Source: Anabaena sp. 4-3
GTDB lineage: Bacteria; Cyanobacteriota; Cyanobacteriia; Cyanobacteriales; Nostocaceae
Direction of reading: 5' to 3'
Length of the DNA: 64,000 bases
NCBI RefSeq assembly: GCF_001597745.1
Contig: NZ_LUHJ01000050.1
Coordinates: 50,091-114,090, forward strand
The position numbers and the translations under genes are program-made. The number at the start of each line of letters is the position of its first letter. Position 1 is the first letter of the stretch. The notes under the pieces were generated by a model, which ran no database searches, had not been told where the DNA came from, and saw nothing but the letters and a program-made list of their open reading frames with translations. Below are positions 27,101-29,738 of the stretch, piece by piece.

Positions 27101-28903
27101 GTTACAGCAGGTTCTAACCTGATAGTGAATGCAGGAGTAGCTTTGAAATTTAACGGTAATTTCCAAGACCCCGGTATTAAAGATACCCATACAATTAAAT
27201 GGGATTTTGGCGATGGTAATACTGCTACTGGCATTTTAAACCCGACTCATACCTATCAAAATCAGGGTGAATACACAGTAACTTTAACTGTTACTGACTC
27301 TGATAGTGCTGTAAGTAGCAATACTCTGAAAGTAGAGGTTAACCCTCAACCTCCTTCTCGTCCGATTTATCCATCAGGTGTATTTATTGTTGATGCTACA
27401 GGAAAAGTCATCATCGACTTTATAGTTGATTCCGGTAGCTATCAGGGAGAAATGGCTATTTTCAATCTCCAAGGTATGGAAAATTTGGCGGTTGATTCAA
27501 TTGAATTTATTCGAGAAGCTTCCCGTCGTGCTTTAAGCAATTCTAATTTAGGCTATGTAGTGATTTCTGACCAAAATGAAGGCGCACGCTTTAACGGTGA
27601 ACTGGGAGAAAGTAACAAAAATGCTGGTAATTATTTAGGAGCTAAAACTTTTAATATGACTCCTGGTAGTCAATTTGTTGTATTTTTAGTTCCTAATGGT
27701 ACTGTGAGTGAGGTATTTGCTAACCCAGCCATTACTGGAGATAAACGGCCTTTATTCTCAATTCCAGATGCTAACCCTAATAAAGTTGCTTACTTGGGTC
27801 AAATGTTAGATAAAACTTTAGACGGTGGGGTGTTTGGATTTGAGGATATCATTCACAACCAAGGTACAGACCGGGATTATAACGATATTATCTTTACAGT
27901 TAAGGGTGCAAATACAACGGTGCTAAATTTAGGCTCATTGATTGTACCGCCGAAGGAATGGCGCAATACAGAGTTAGGTAAGGTGTTAATCAATTATGCA
28001 AGGTCTATTGCTACTTTTGACGCAACTGCACCTAAGATTGCTGCTAATTTAGTTGAAGATACAGGGATAAATAATGATGGTATTACTTCTAATTCTCATA
28101 TAGCTGTTTACGTAACTGATGCTAGCAGGATTAGCAGTCTCAAGGCGAGTTTACAAGGTGAAGATAATTTAGTGGAAATCTCATCTAATTTAAAACCTGA
28201 TGGTAGTTTGTTGTTAAACCGTCAATTGTTAGAAACTATTAAAGGTGGTACATTAGCTGATGGCACATATAATTTAATTCTGCAATCTATTGATGAATTT
28301 GGTAATTCTTCTGAGTTGCTGAAACTCAATTTTACATTAGATACTACCTCTGTGGCTATAGCTAATCAGTTAAAATTCAACGGTGCTGTTAATCATGAAT
28401 TCGACAGTAGAATTGAGTTATTTAATGGTCAAGAATTGTTAGATGAGGTGCAAATTAACAATCACGTTGCTGGAATAGATACTGTGACTTTAGCTGATGG
28501 AGTGCAACAAGTCACTGCTAAAATTTCAGATAAAGCAGGAAACGTCAACCCAGAGTCTATGGTGCAGGAATTGACAATTGATACAGTTGCACCTAATTTA
28601 AATATTAGTAGTCCAGCCGATGGCGATCGCTTGACTCCCGGCGCAAGATTAACCGGAACTGTTCACAGCACAGCTTCACCAATTACCAGTCTCACCTATC
28701 GCTTTAATGATTTACCTGCCAAAGACATCATTATTCATAATGGACAGTTTGATCAACAGCTAGAGTTACCTCAAGAGTTACCTCATGGGAATATTTCTGC
28801 TCAAAGTCTCACAATTACGGCTCAGGATTTGGCTGGTAATGTGAGCGTGTCAACTATCAATGTTTACATTGATGTTAGAATAAGTAACATACATGGAGAA
28901 TAG
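2..28903 (+). CDS. Giant multidomain surface/secreted protein (5' partial)
   Basis: The frame is open from the first complete codon (position 2), so the start and any signal peptide lie outside the window; the GTG at 92 is only the first in-frame start-like codon. At least 9,633 residues. Domains by nucleotide position: about ten PPC-like repeats (2-3110), VCBS/tandem-95-like (3155-3420), discoidin F5/8C-like (3430-3880), two cadherins (3895-4510), twelve CARDB (4510-9430), PPC-like (9425-9730), IPT/TIG-like (9733-10005), unassigned (10006-11530), Fn3-like (11538-11800), propeller-like (12050-12780), Big_5-like (12780-13130), nine dystroglycan-type Ig repeats (13466-16140), RHS-like (16730-17480), dockerin-like (17817-17985), two Big_2-like (18285-18820), ZU5-like (18835-19260), a hydrophobic stretch (19290-19400), YVTN-type propeller (20035-21110), lipase-like (21690-22420), PKD repeats (23770-25650), cadherin-like (26260-26820), PKD (26830-27340), DUF4114 (27370-27920) and a terminal Ig-like domain. 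Architecture suggests a cell-surface, matrix or adhesion role; this is inference. The stop lies inside the convergent tRNA-Ala. Confidence 0.9.
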   Translation: MDGSSSIDNNNYSFRVSTITTNTQDLIIGEVVEGKLLTPAQQQIYTFTGNIGQQLVFDSLFNSPTGINVRLVSPSQNTIFNQGVRNDLMPIILSESGNYQLIISSGNQTVGDYKFQLLDLAVNTEPLQFNTANPITGTLNSRLTRKIYRFSGNAGQQLFFDQLNSSNSNVNWRVYGSSQRVLADADSFADFKFVIPENGDYWLVLDGSSAIDNNNYSFRVSTITTTSQDLIIGNVVEGKLLTPAEQQIYTFTGSIGQQLVFDSLFNSPTGINVRLVSPSQNTIFNQSVRNDLMPIILSEQGIYQLIISSGSQTVGDYKFQLLDLAVHTELLQFNTANPITGSIESGLATKIYRFSGTAGQQLFFDRLNVSNSNVTWTVYGSSQKILTSINYLNDFTLVLPETGNYWLVLDGENSSGNITYSFQVTAQNNPSVVQSGFGIVQTGAITVGQQVEYTLSAAAGQLFYFDGLSGSNIVADLYYGSSQGQAIFTSQSTVGDRGIIVLPSSGNYTLRVRGSNTNSSGSYSFRILDPLAASNQNVILLNQPVTSLSGSLPGRETKYYRFNGTGGQILYFNSLANNSGSANWRVYGLDGEVIGNAQLSTDFQVLLPKTGDYILQIDSSLDTALNFNVEIVQPKTTTTAIAIGNKIDGAIVNAGDRQIYTFTGTVGQRLIFDGLSTTNSSVSARLLSPSNIEVFSRGLNEDQSPFTLAEAGTYQLIIDPSGDNKATYSFRILDPITASNQNVILLDQPVKSITGNLNSREIKYYRFSGTGGQRLYFNSLANNSGSADWRVYGLDGQVIGNAQLNADFEVILPKNGDYLLEIDSNIDTALEFNLQIVQPETNTTAIALGNKIEGTIAKPGDRQIYTFTGAVGQRLIFDDLSTTNSSVFARLLSPHNIELFNTRLNDDQFALTLAESGTYHLVIDPSGDNTVTYSFRLLDPATATPINLDTPLSDTLTQGTDIKFYRFNATAGQRLYFNFNATPSSSAYWAVYGLDNAALNNINGIHSDFELIFPRTAEYILLLDGNSTNPLSYTLELVTPRSVTFDLENNAVPIARNDEFTARLKIPFNLNSILANDFDFNGNPLSIIGFTQPTKGIVTQNPDGSLTYTATNLGEDSFTYTISDGQGGTDTATVKLTVTPPLLSLDKLATGSGFYNVGSETFPFDNVTDGRLNDTGTGGDWSFWLTRNNTTDFFTVDLGADFIINRIDLQNTHNRGFNDRGTKDFRLSVSSDNVTFTPVLTDTLDNVYNTGNNIPIETFGINNVVARYVRFEVLSFYGSGGGLNEIFIYGQSEVTNSPPINIELSQTNIPENSPPGTLVGSLSTTDLDIDDTHTYELLSGSDPRFILVNGNEIRVAAGAVLDYETRPQAGYKINVRSQDQEGLSIDKILTINVTNVNEAPSNINLSGTTVAENRANGSFIGSFSTIDPDGGNFIYTFTQDENNQFNNAGGRFAIQGNQLIVANGALLDFETNPTHVIEVQTQDNGGLTYRKTFTITVSNVIESDLTVSFAPTNPLPSTATLGSTLNINWIVSNIGIDATTNTSWRDRIYISTDTTPSNDDIQFTQLISNLSLASGSNYSRILPINLPIDGSLIEGQQYYILVETDAGKVITETNETNNLIQHAITFNLPTPADLVVTNINNNFPTLATPGDKFTVNWTVVNQGIGNISTPWTDRLYLSTDGTLNNAIAIGSATRNSVSLGSISTQVTIPTTIADGEYSLIVVTDSENQVFEGSLDNNNLSVATQKIIVNRADLAVSNVTVTSSIPLPNSVVTIPNSVPFTVGWTVTNTLQASGTGSVNSWVDRLIASTDEIIGNSDDRIIGEYNRTGFLNPGESYNRSETINLPLGFTQGRYNLYVQTDPTTKIFEVNESNNQNKASLFLDITPTRYADLIVTQATSDPSGEGGNKLNVSFTIKNQGIGITNLGSWIDRVRLTSDAEGKNTVRVYTFEHFGALAVDNTYSRDVQLDLPNGLSGTFYVAVDAGTPFEFIYGSNGILNNNTFVLPNSVNIISQSNPPDLVVTEVVTPQYVQSGDTIDIAWTVRNQGTGAAVGSWVDQIALVEANNPNARPIILASYTYNTPLNATSNYTRTERIRIPAEISNQPFQGLYQVEVITNQTGSLYEGTATSNNRRLDGDTVTIALPPRPDLQVVNIDNDGNSNNNSTIPTVVAGSSIDVYFTVQNLGTVTTTTPRWTDTVYLSTDNEWDFGDLALGSIQNGSALAPNETYSSILKNLVIPKTYAGTGYLIVRTDSGNAVSEAPKEDNNTSDKTNVIKEIFVQALQPADLVVSDVVVEQTQVGQGGKINLRYKVTNRGLGETTLNNWTDTIWLTTSRQRPSPYAQGSEGEGFSLDILAKTQGHTGSLKVGESYTAVVELDLSQLSSAQQQRAIGEWYITPWTDAFDVIPEVTLTENINPDDSNQIDNNNYKASPNKITITRNPAADLVVTNVSSELIPATQPGGDRQLKVSWTVRNNGAAVTNIANWTDVVYLATTDQLNQSGQKYLELGRIAHTGGLQPWNLNPNNPNADSFYTITQTFNIGTYAQGTHVIVGTDSGFTVWEGGGEFEKNNSRAIAQTVINSPADLQVTSVNVNPVLDNFYSGEQIEVKWRIENTGAPLWTGTKFWKNDIYISESPTFNRNTVTQLGSFTVRPEEALSGQPISYQVNLPKGIEGGRYIYVITNPEGSLSNTGSNDILRQRLYVGNAYEDISNNLLGSSQFTVIYREPDLQVTNLQVTDLDTNATGIQVYSGQSVTASWTVTNIDSTRGRDTREGTWVDRIYLSRDASLDNSDQLISEFVFDRRSPLAKGAAYNAQATGILPLGIEGDYYILVFTGSNRFGQRPPADPGLYFDASDGMLARVGEYENEGNNITAIAVKVLATTPPDLKVTQVSGLPENNRITIGQSFNLSYTVTNDSEGATAINQLRWTDSVYLSRDPILDRSKDRFLKSFEVSRTTPLAGRGTYSPTNPLKITIPTDLSGLYYLFVVTDDIRGSNTRGQVFEGNGENNNTFSVPIIIDVPPPADLQVTEVEVSPNALAGGTATVEWTVTNFGNEAKGSWSDAIYLSEDSVWDSSDRLLARSSIPSTINRLLNPNQSYTQQLNVDIPAVNPGQYRIIVRTDIFNEIFEGANETNNRTTSTDAININIESLQLGVPLTTNLDAGKEKLYRIDVGVGETLKVNLTTSSTNAINELYIRRNQAPTALAYDASYQNPLEGNQSVVIPTTEAGTYYILVRGQNSNQITLKAELLPFSITDVATDRGGDSRYVTTHIYGAQFDDNAIVKLVRPNIAEYEPVNYRIVDSTHIIATFDFRQAPHGLYDVKVINPDGQQAILPYRYLIETALPLDADIGLGGPRVVGFEPPNNVGRYQVALQNLTNVDTPYIFFQFGLPELGIDDDLGLPYVTFSSNLRGKPDRQLQNLPWASLDSAVNTDGEILAPGFAVDWETRGFANLNFIAHVYKGIEELLEKDPLFLSKLLEDEEVDLSFKFHILASATPMTPAEFLAAQRQEARNLRQAILQDSTTSSSLIVIAADEETWIDAYLVALSQAGILRPEDTPPNIHEQPYIVSLMATLATGILAGPGGNQIITNGNIVSFFEQIRKWYGHQADLIGQAAPPNASEYDLGLSRPTRFESFNIYVPHRTRFDLPGFREAAPPDFTSFFGTGGTEGQIASIVGPLGFGTEQFIPVGQALPYTIGFQNPQDATNRPSEIIIRTELDPDLDPRTFRLGGLRIGDITVNIPNNRATFQGSFDFSQSKGFILQVTAGLDTATNTASWILRAIDPETGELMQNPDLGLLPPNSDNGAGTGFVTYTILPKVPTTNELVQITTQARVQLNTAAPDDTSVLVHTLDAIAPQATIAPTNIVDLGNGNYQVSWTSSDDVGGSGVKHVTVYVAEGNGNYEIWKRQTTDTTDIFQGEAGKQYKFLVIATDNAGNIQQPPLGLQLPDDGSNTNLGTLPSVGETTPIDLGTAPTPNPNPALQNDLFKVAKALIPNGLENTRPSEFDQVLRPFKAEAFATGIPQSHADIGPMAVAIRADGSVIASGGKGRNQLFSFSREGGTAPTAFATLPYPIFDLAFDSAGNLWATTGGGVLLQLNAQTGAIVNQYGDSLTQTLAIRDGKIYVSSANGIEIFDTTTKTFSHFSDLRVGNLAFNPVDGSLWAAVWPERGEIVRFTRNAQGKLENTPKLQLRYDAPVDSLAFGQENTNLAGLLFVSTNNGTLKLVNVATLETLDLATGGTRGDIIRTTTEGRVLLSQSNQIDIISPVTRPRVAATNPPDDTNITLPNSIITVTFDQDMFAGDARDAASVINPNNYLLTVINTETGLPITDIKPNSVTYDTTNRTAQLVFDALIPSRYELRVENTVKSQANETMVEDYTGQFLAFSDFLAAVEFKFINTRSDRTASTVSYDVSIKNITNYDLAVPIALLLDPGDFFSGVPVGATVGTNGAYFLDLSNNLPSNGRLQPGQEITGKIITIQNPEQLRVAFETGIYTLPYSNAAPVFTSNPVTTTAVGQTYTYQAQAQDPDGAASALAYLLYDAPEGMTIDATTGLITWQPTANSPATTTVSLRVYDTRGGFATQTFNLSVTGGNSAPVFSPIPTQIQGREGEKIEIPIAARDANNNPLIFWVDNLPAGATFDPENLMFSWTPGFNAAGTYNNIQFFVSDGVNTVTQTTSFLIAPTNQAPSLLPVANRSIQQGETLRIQLRGSDPEGANLTYFSNFLPVGATLNPTTGVFEWTPGYNQTGTVVIPFGVSDGTKTTTQTATFTLVNINATPVFDQIGALQIQENQQLRFRAFAFDPDNPNFIALERLEGDTYGNGALMQNGSLVKQRNDGKYVIDDGDNDDSNDQIINFPVAYSVSTLPTGAEFDPITGIFTWTPTYNQSGNYTVTFTATDDGNGLTAQTTSITVPIQVINTNRPPVITPLNIPVLQRGQTLEIPVQVSDADGDNVVLSLGLANNFDFPRFARFTDNGDGTGILRLTLSFDDSGNYAFILTATEADNNLNRLSTTYQFNVAVTPHLKAIGNKVAVPGQTLALEIGASNRQQTALTYELIARLNGDVVTLPATFNTDNQKATFNWQPQAGDVGKTYEIIVRISNPQGELLDEQTFNIGVRASNQAPVFNPIPEQIVNEGQELIVNLNQYVSDADNDTLIFTATDIPDNASLDPFTGELRWIPNAFSAGQESIFLTVSDGNKSASQELKIKINNTNQTPAFLPLPTQQGRENNTLQFAVTAVDADGESLTYALLSPLPTGAVFDPQTRLFRWTPNFTQAGQYFLTFAAFDAINAQGTITVKLDIANVNQAPTIEVSNHRAVVGQNLQFTVKGEDKDTGTTLTYTAAKLPEGATFNSATGEFNWTPNPGQIGNYQVTFSVSDGEITTTETVLISSTLTAPEIPVFIELTPSFPAVPEQRIVINAKANSLAEITNLTIKVNGVEVARDMLGRGIFTPNTPGSYLVEAWATDTDGFTGYTSKVLKVQNAEDITAPVVNFASGLDGARLTELKAIIGSVVDSNLDEWRLEIAGFNSNNFVTLARGNQPVNTTLTNLDPANLANGFYRLRLTATDIGDRTTTKEAIIEINSTTKAQPVRNETDLTVNLGGITLNLVRSYDPLAANTSSTFGYGWRLANLDTNLQTNVPLTGRENLGVYSSLEIGTRLYLTLPDGTRRGFTFQPQAQTVNGFTYYKPAWVADAGVNYTLQSVDAFLTKGGTKFYELKTGQPYNPNNSLFAGYAYSLTANDGTVYHLDANGRVVQQIQGNTILNFSDSGIVANNGEFVRFVWDEAGRLTQITAPDGSEFIYHYDSLGDLVNVRNLAEAVSSRYGYSQTQPHRLIVAVGQDSATDLGTSYKFNGNVVNGKIETTQQYTFSVRESELQGTTNNLVIIGVEIKATSGDFLPNIPTIDGARLVFNQQNSDNKTVLALFAINRAGLYALNLTGNANATGDFDLRLFVAGDVNLDERVDGEDSASMQSLLGNAPLTLDYDLNRNGVVDALDLQILGQNLGFVANRPPSLANLPPEILTHTDLAVTIPLSVFGSDPDGDRVYYRVIKDATTPVNGDVNLSPNGQGAIFTPDTGYNGNASFKLVADDGYNTSGAGFFSVRVSDAPLIHLDFLERNPRLFSGQTAKLTVFGNFADQSNVLLPASYLQFTSTNSAAAIVSSTGVVTGISNGTGVIRVSKNGIQAATAFMVGAAQNIASQILGITGIDPYPNSVTLNLNGGTRQLDLNYGDNIKITQGSQGTVYYVTNPQIVEVSADGLITAKAEGETTVIAINKMAETIIPVKVAAPSIGATAIGVTGGVVRSAEGLQVAVAPGALQANTTVNITPINANDLGLPLPTEGLTVAAAFQLNTGNQAMSVPAQLAIPVSNLDPGSSVVFYRSFSVPNLNGDGTTQQVWLEVEKGIVGADGIARTTSRPYPGVTHDGTYIVAGADPGKVRELQARIVFSLPLVLAGVTAMAVLPGPGGLLLGAMSTLAAGFVMTLPFGQRELKVVQFLPEGGLQITNHLVEIKPGAIGTIEINVNNTANIEGVDPVIQVIKVDFDNLAPQLVIRGERLQYADENAPLVDGRKLGTVKEDIEVVFLPGGLENGQLRQVRVQAESIQTLSNGLQELRFNIPQNIVLGTSKFYVIRKTSVLKAGPGGIPEWDNSAISSSNVGFIQPDGRYVFSALVSDQVAVMAPTERVNPLNPNQIDVIPDLLARIPVGDPNKVDGARQVAVTADNTRAYVTLFASGAIAVIDTLALQQIDAVPDVAGVAATLGINQIQLPVGAEPHRIVIDNRDRYAYVTDETQGRIYVIDINPFSPAYHQLVNIIDVPAAPHGLHGIAISADNNRLFVAVPGERRGSLTAGNVTAKPGNIIIYDISNADQKFASGFPIPISQILEVGAEPYAITTTNDPNIITFTNFLSDNQGFGVLRQVGSNIWEVEKYISLNLGSTFDSFDVNNARGIAVTGDRKFAFVTGFNRYIQNDPSHDPNFRPSNPGGGNVGIIYDPFGLYNSQGRSGLVAATRSTPLAFPDNLVISADEKYLYAAFGGNNFVMVYDLPKLRQTVEEYLNSQNGVGSYTLDRFPVNDLNHAIDLRADYRMGILGGAFPIFSIPDLDPNTPGVQNPNGPIIPGYNPRGLAVQKDLLDLSISVSGTIDTNTPEFEWFISEPNLESTLYVSTFGPGEGLFPDDTNPPHNNRILTYQVLGGQPTKFKLPPALQLTAGQTYWWGVEVKGKDGRIYRQYQSFNTAPIVGNPNQFSAVTVITHGFQLSLGDSIPAWTKELAQYIDKAGGDGAVMAYNRFTGEFETVDGQTPQLGKPLTLIMNWVKESDISDSGFSEAAADAFFAALVKLNQNQTLGTKDKIFTSPLHFLAHSRGTVVNSEIIQRIGTYFPDVKTIQMTTLDPHDFVQDSLDVPLGDILQGLSTITKPIPVVGTALSFITGSASTWAKFVGTNLETLYYADFKDPNVTVWNNILFADNYYQKLASEASASLTDFTLTPNGRGIDGTDVNRLLDGSTAFTQDDIRIALTIPYLNTTIEANYGLGGPHSRVWRWYAGTTNLQLQQFSADDPEYIFRKAQNAITYPDDFKDFNFTLPNPWYVSNPSSPSFPPSWEGNGIGWAYSVLGGATYLRPDSGFAGVEVTFDNSDDADQESGKPAVADVFNGDFEWGTLHLRDRFPFSHEMPGWSFHGGEGFKTVLLDSNIDLTAALVFQTNPKTIFKGLLEKVWDKLAEPVQALIDKKVNDKLGELPEKWREPATELVDIISEKVPGLDNVKEYVFEQLESLWEMEPNYSLLMGGQSILKAIFEMGSTLFTGSLGEILTGEKQESVIDSLVNLERITHNRLYIPTTAQAVQFDIISPLLVAPNSRVNVYFNGEAGEIKESVVLTPAFFETKRYSVLIPESYKGKVGTISFEVENFEQNFLLEDPQGFISQMFFLDNITFGQVLDNGNTPPKLTILSPLVVDEGDSLKLTGQFTDPDTDQTWNYSINWNDSTPRAVGQVTDIVSGSVVQGTFSGTHIYADNRGTHGNEDIYDVGVRVTDSKGGEDLKFVKLVVRNVAPTLANVYDEVTLDEGQELDLSNFFSFTDPGFGAGETWTYSINWGDGIVNNGNVTNVTPGSIGVLSQGVFGGKHIYGDSKPDNSPYIMTVTVRDDDGGEATKTIKVNVRNVTPTLTAVTNQTVNEGQLLNLGNLVFTDPGFGATENWSYSVDWGDGKVDSGNVTNIIPGAAGTASRGFFNLQHIYADNKADNSPYTVTVILSDDDGGTSTQTFNVDVLNVAPTLSVIPGFKVKANNQFTIPSLGNFTDPGFGSTESWRYTINWGDNSTPITQVATDIVAGAENILSRGSLFGSHAYQNPGTYQIAVTVSDDDGGVSQTKYIPVEVTADQDDNVEDPVTRDNLRVTYENDIFTVNTVLSDLISPFTARINWGDGTVETVSFGAGTHNVSFQHRYLDDNPTTSAEDRYTINIYRDYGISTSLAYTENILVRNRIPVVDAGVDQTVVVGTQVRFNGSVTDAGTLDTFPLISWDFGDNSSYVYKTLTPLHTYNTPGVYTVKLRVADDDSGLGEDTIQIRVVESLQNQGLIANVNSLEIEKLALSSAFEPELGLKSAQTISSLSTLSNNAIILQEGDSATTSVSQTLTIPQGSQILQFQLLNVNLGTSTNLNPGDAFEVRLFDNNTNQPLITLDGLNQTDALLNIQPDGRVYFDAGDGTTSGKVKITGAINSGDTIALNTTLTVNIDVSGIAANTEAKLYFDLLGFGDRNGSVTIDNIQLLDRTNLIPVAGADTVNTQINSILTVQPNELLQNDNDPNGDTLKITRVYNAINGTVELNLDGAIAFTPTPNYYGIGSFVYLVEDGFGGSTQAKVTVNINQTGNNSPTANDDTITTDEDTSIIIPILNNDGDVDGNDTINLNSIVIETQPSNGNVTVNNDGTVTYTPNPNFNGTDNFTYTVKDNLGAISQPATVTVTVNGTSLIITDVSGDTNLNEGEIGNFSAVATSVNHQPLTYYWDFGDDTEVVTGQNITHKFADNGNYNVTLTVQDAQGRSISQTLAVVVNNVAPIVTAGSNLIVNAGVALKFNGNFQDPGIKDTHTIKWDFGDGNTATGILNPTHTYQNQGEYTVTLTVTDSDSAVSSNTLKVEVNPQPPSRPIYPSGVFIVDATGKVIIDFIVDSGSYQGEMAIFNLQGMENLAVDSIEFIREASRRALSNSNLGYVVISDQNEGARFNGELGESNKNAGNYLGAKTFNMTPGSQFVVFLVPNGTVSEVFANPAITGDKRPLFSIPDANPNKVAYLGQMLDKTLDGGVFGFEDIIHNQGTDRDYNDIIFTVKGANTTVLNLGSLIVPPKEWRNTELGKVLINYARSIATFDATAPKIAANLVEDTGINNDGITSNSHIAVYVTDASRISSLKASLQGEDNLVEISSNLKPDGSLLLNRQLLETIKGGTLADGTYNLILQSIDEFGNSSELLKLNFTLDTTSVAIANQLKFNGAVNHEFDSRIELFNGQELLDEVQINNHVAGIDTVTLADGVQQVTAKISDKAGNVNPESMVQELTIDTVAPNLNISSPADGDRLTPGARLTGTVHSTASPITSLTYRFNDLPAKDIIIHNGQFDQQLELPQELPHGNISAQSLTITAQDLAGNVSVSTINVYIDVRISNIHGE
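4510..9430 (+). repeat. Twelve tandem CARDB domains
   Basis: Twelve units of about 400 bases, each starting with a DLVVT-type strand (near 4510, 4893, 5253, 5663, 6044, 6430, 6845, 7318, 7737, 8164, 8636 and 9053), followed by a W-T-V-x-N-x-G core, a D-x-(I/V)-Y-L-S segment and an E-x-N-x-x-N-N closing strand. This is the pattern of CARDB (cell-adhesion-related domain in bacteria). Copies are diverged, so they are old compared with the PPC-like units upstream. Confidence 0.85.
13466..16140 (+). repeat. Nine dystroglycan/cadherin-like Ig repeats
   Basis: Units of about 270-430 bases beginning with N-x-A-P-V-F-like residues, containing a D-P-D/D-A-D calcium-type segment, then a conserved L-P-x-G-A-x-F-(D/N)-x-x-T-G-x-F-x-W-T-P core and a V-S-D-G end. 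This is the putative-Ig (He_PIG) or dystroglycan-type cadherin pattern common in large bacterial surface proteins. Confidence 0.8.
21690..22420 (+). other. Lipase-like alpha/beta-hydrolase domain within the giant protein
   Basis: The translated segment begins with a strand and oxyanion-type turn (VITHGFQ) and reaches a nucleophile-elbow-like HFLAHSRGTVV, where Ser sits in A-H-S-R-G instead of the usual G-x-S-x-G. A TLDPHDF segment follows, the usual place for the acid residue, and GLGGPHSRV further on (about 22540) offers a candidate catalytic His. It is the only evident enzyme-like domain in the protein. Triad assignment is by eye. Confidence 0.6.
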
Positions 28904-28966
28904 GGAACTCGAATCCCTGGCCTCTGCGGTGCGATCGCAGCGCTCTACCAACTGAGCTAATTCCCC
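28894..28966 (-). tRNA. trnA-CGC: tRNA-Ala (CGC)
   Basis: Read on the minus strand it folds as a complete cloverleaf: 7-bp acceptor stem with the G3-U70 pair that identifies alanine tRNAs, D arm GCTC/GAGC, anticodon stem CTGCG/CGCAG with loop ATCGCAC (anticodon CGC), variable loop AGGCC, T arm AGGGA-TTCGAGT-TCCCT and discriminator A73. CCA is not encoded. The anticodon stem-loop contains a full HIP1 octamer. The 3' ten bases overlap the end of the giant convergent gene. Confidence 0.97.
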
Positions 28967-29009
28967 AGACAGTGGGCGTTAACTCAACGCTTCACTACTG
29001 TACTTTATT

Positions 29010-29738
29010 TTAACATTCACTTATACTAGATTGGACTGGTTTACCAGAAAAAACTTGTTGAACTCGTTCTAGTTCTAATTCCGTCAAATAATCAACAGTC
29101 CAGTTACAGCAACGCTGAAGCATCTGAAACGGGTAGGTGTTGGCTACACCTAAGACTTGCATCTGTGCGTGTTTTGCAGCTTGGATACCTGCGGGGGTAT
29201 CTTCTATCGCCAAGCATTCCTGTGGTTGCAGATTTAAGTCAGGATACTCTTGATTGAGACGTGCGACTGCTAATAAATAACCGTCTGGCTGGGGTTTGCT
29301 GGTGGTGATGTCATCCCCGGCGACGATAATAGGAAAATGTTCTGTTAGCTTGGCTCGTTCTAATACCAGTTCAATTTCTTTATGCAGCGCACCACTAACT
29401 ATCGCTAGTTTGAGATGTTGGGAACGCGCTTGATATATCAAGTCTTCCACACCTGGATAGATAGGAAGTTGTTCTAGCTTATCGAGTTCCAGCACATAGG
29501 CTTTTGCTTTGCGGTGGAGTAACTGGGTTAAGTATTCTTCAGTGACTACTCTACCACGACTCGTGAGCAATTCTTGAAAACAAGCGCGATCGCTGCGTCC
29601 TAATGAACCTTGACGCTCTTTCGGTTTTTGCGGTTGCAAATTTTCTTGAATCAGAATTTCATCTATCAATTGTAGGTGGATGCGCTCGTCGTTGATGATT
29701 ACGCCATTAAAATCAAACAGAATAGCCTTTAAACTCAT
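29010..29738 (-). CDS. HAD-superfamily phosphatase/phosphomutase-like hydrolase
   Basis: 242 residues, the usual size for the beta-phosphoglucomutase/CbbY-like HAD subgroup with a helical cap. Motif I is LFDFNGVI near the N-terminus. Motif II is AIVSGA, motif III is the Lys of TTSKPQPDGY, and motif IV is AIEDTPAGI with its acidic residue. The oddity is motif I: the usual D-x-D is D-F-N, so the residue normally acting as general acid/base is Asn. Substrate cannot be deduced. ATG start at 29738. The gene lies alone between tRNA-Ala and rtcB, 43 bases beyond the tRNA 5' end. Confidence 0.85.
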   Translation of the reverse strand: MSLKAILFDFNGVIINDERIHLQLIDEILIQENLQPQKPKERQGSLGRSDRACFQELLTSRGRVVTEEYLTQLLHRKAKAYVLELDKLEQLPIYPGVEDLIYQARSQHLKLAIVSGALHKEIELVLERAKLTEHFPIIVAGDDITTSKPQPDGYLLAVARLNQEYPDLNLQPQECLAIEDTPAGIQAAKHAQMQVLGVANTYPFQMLQRCCNWTVDYLTELELERVQQVFSGKPVQSSISEC

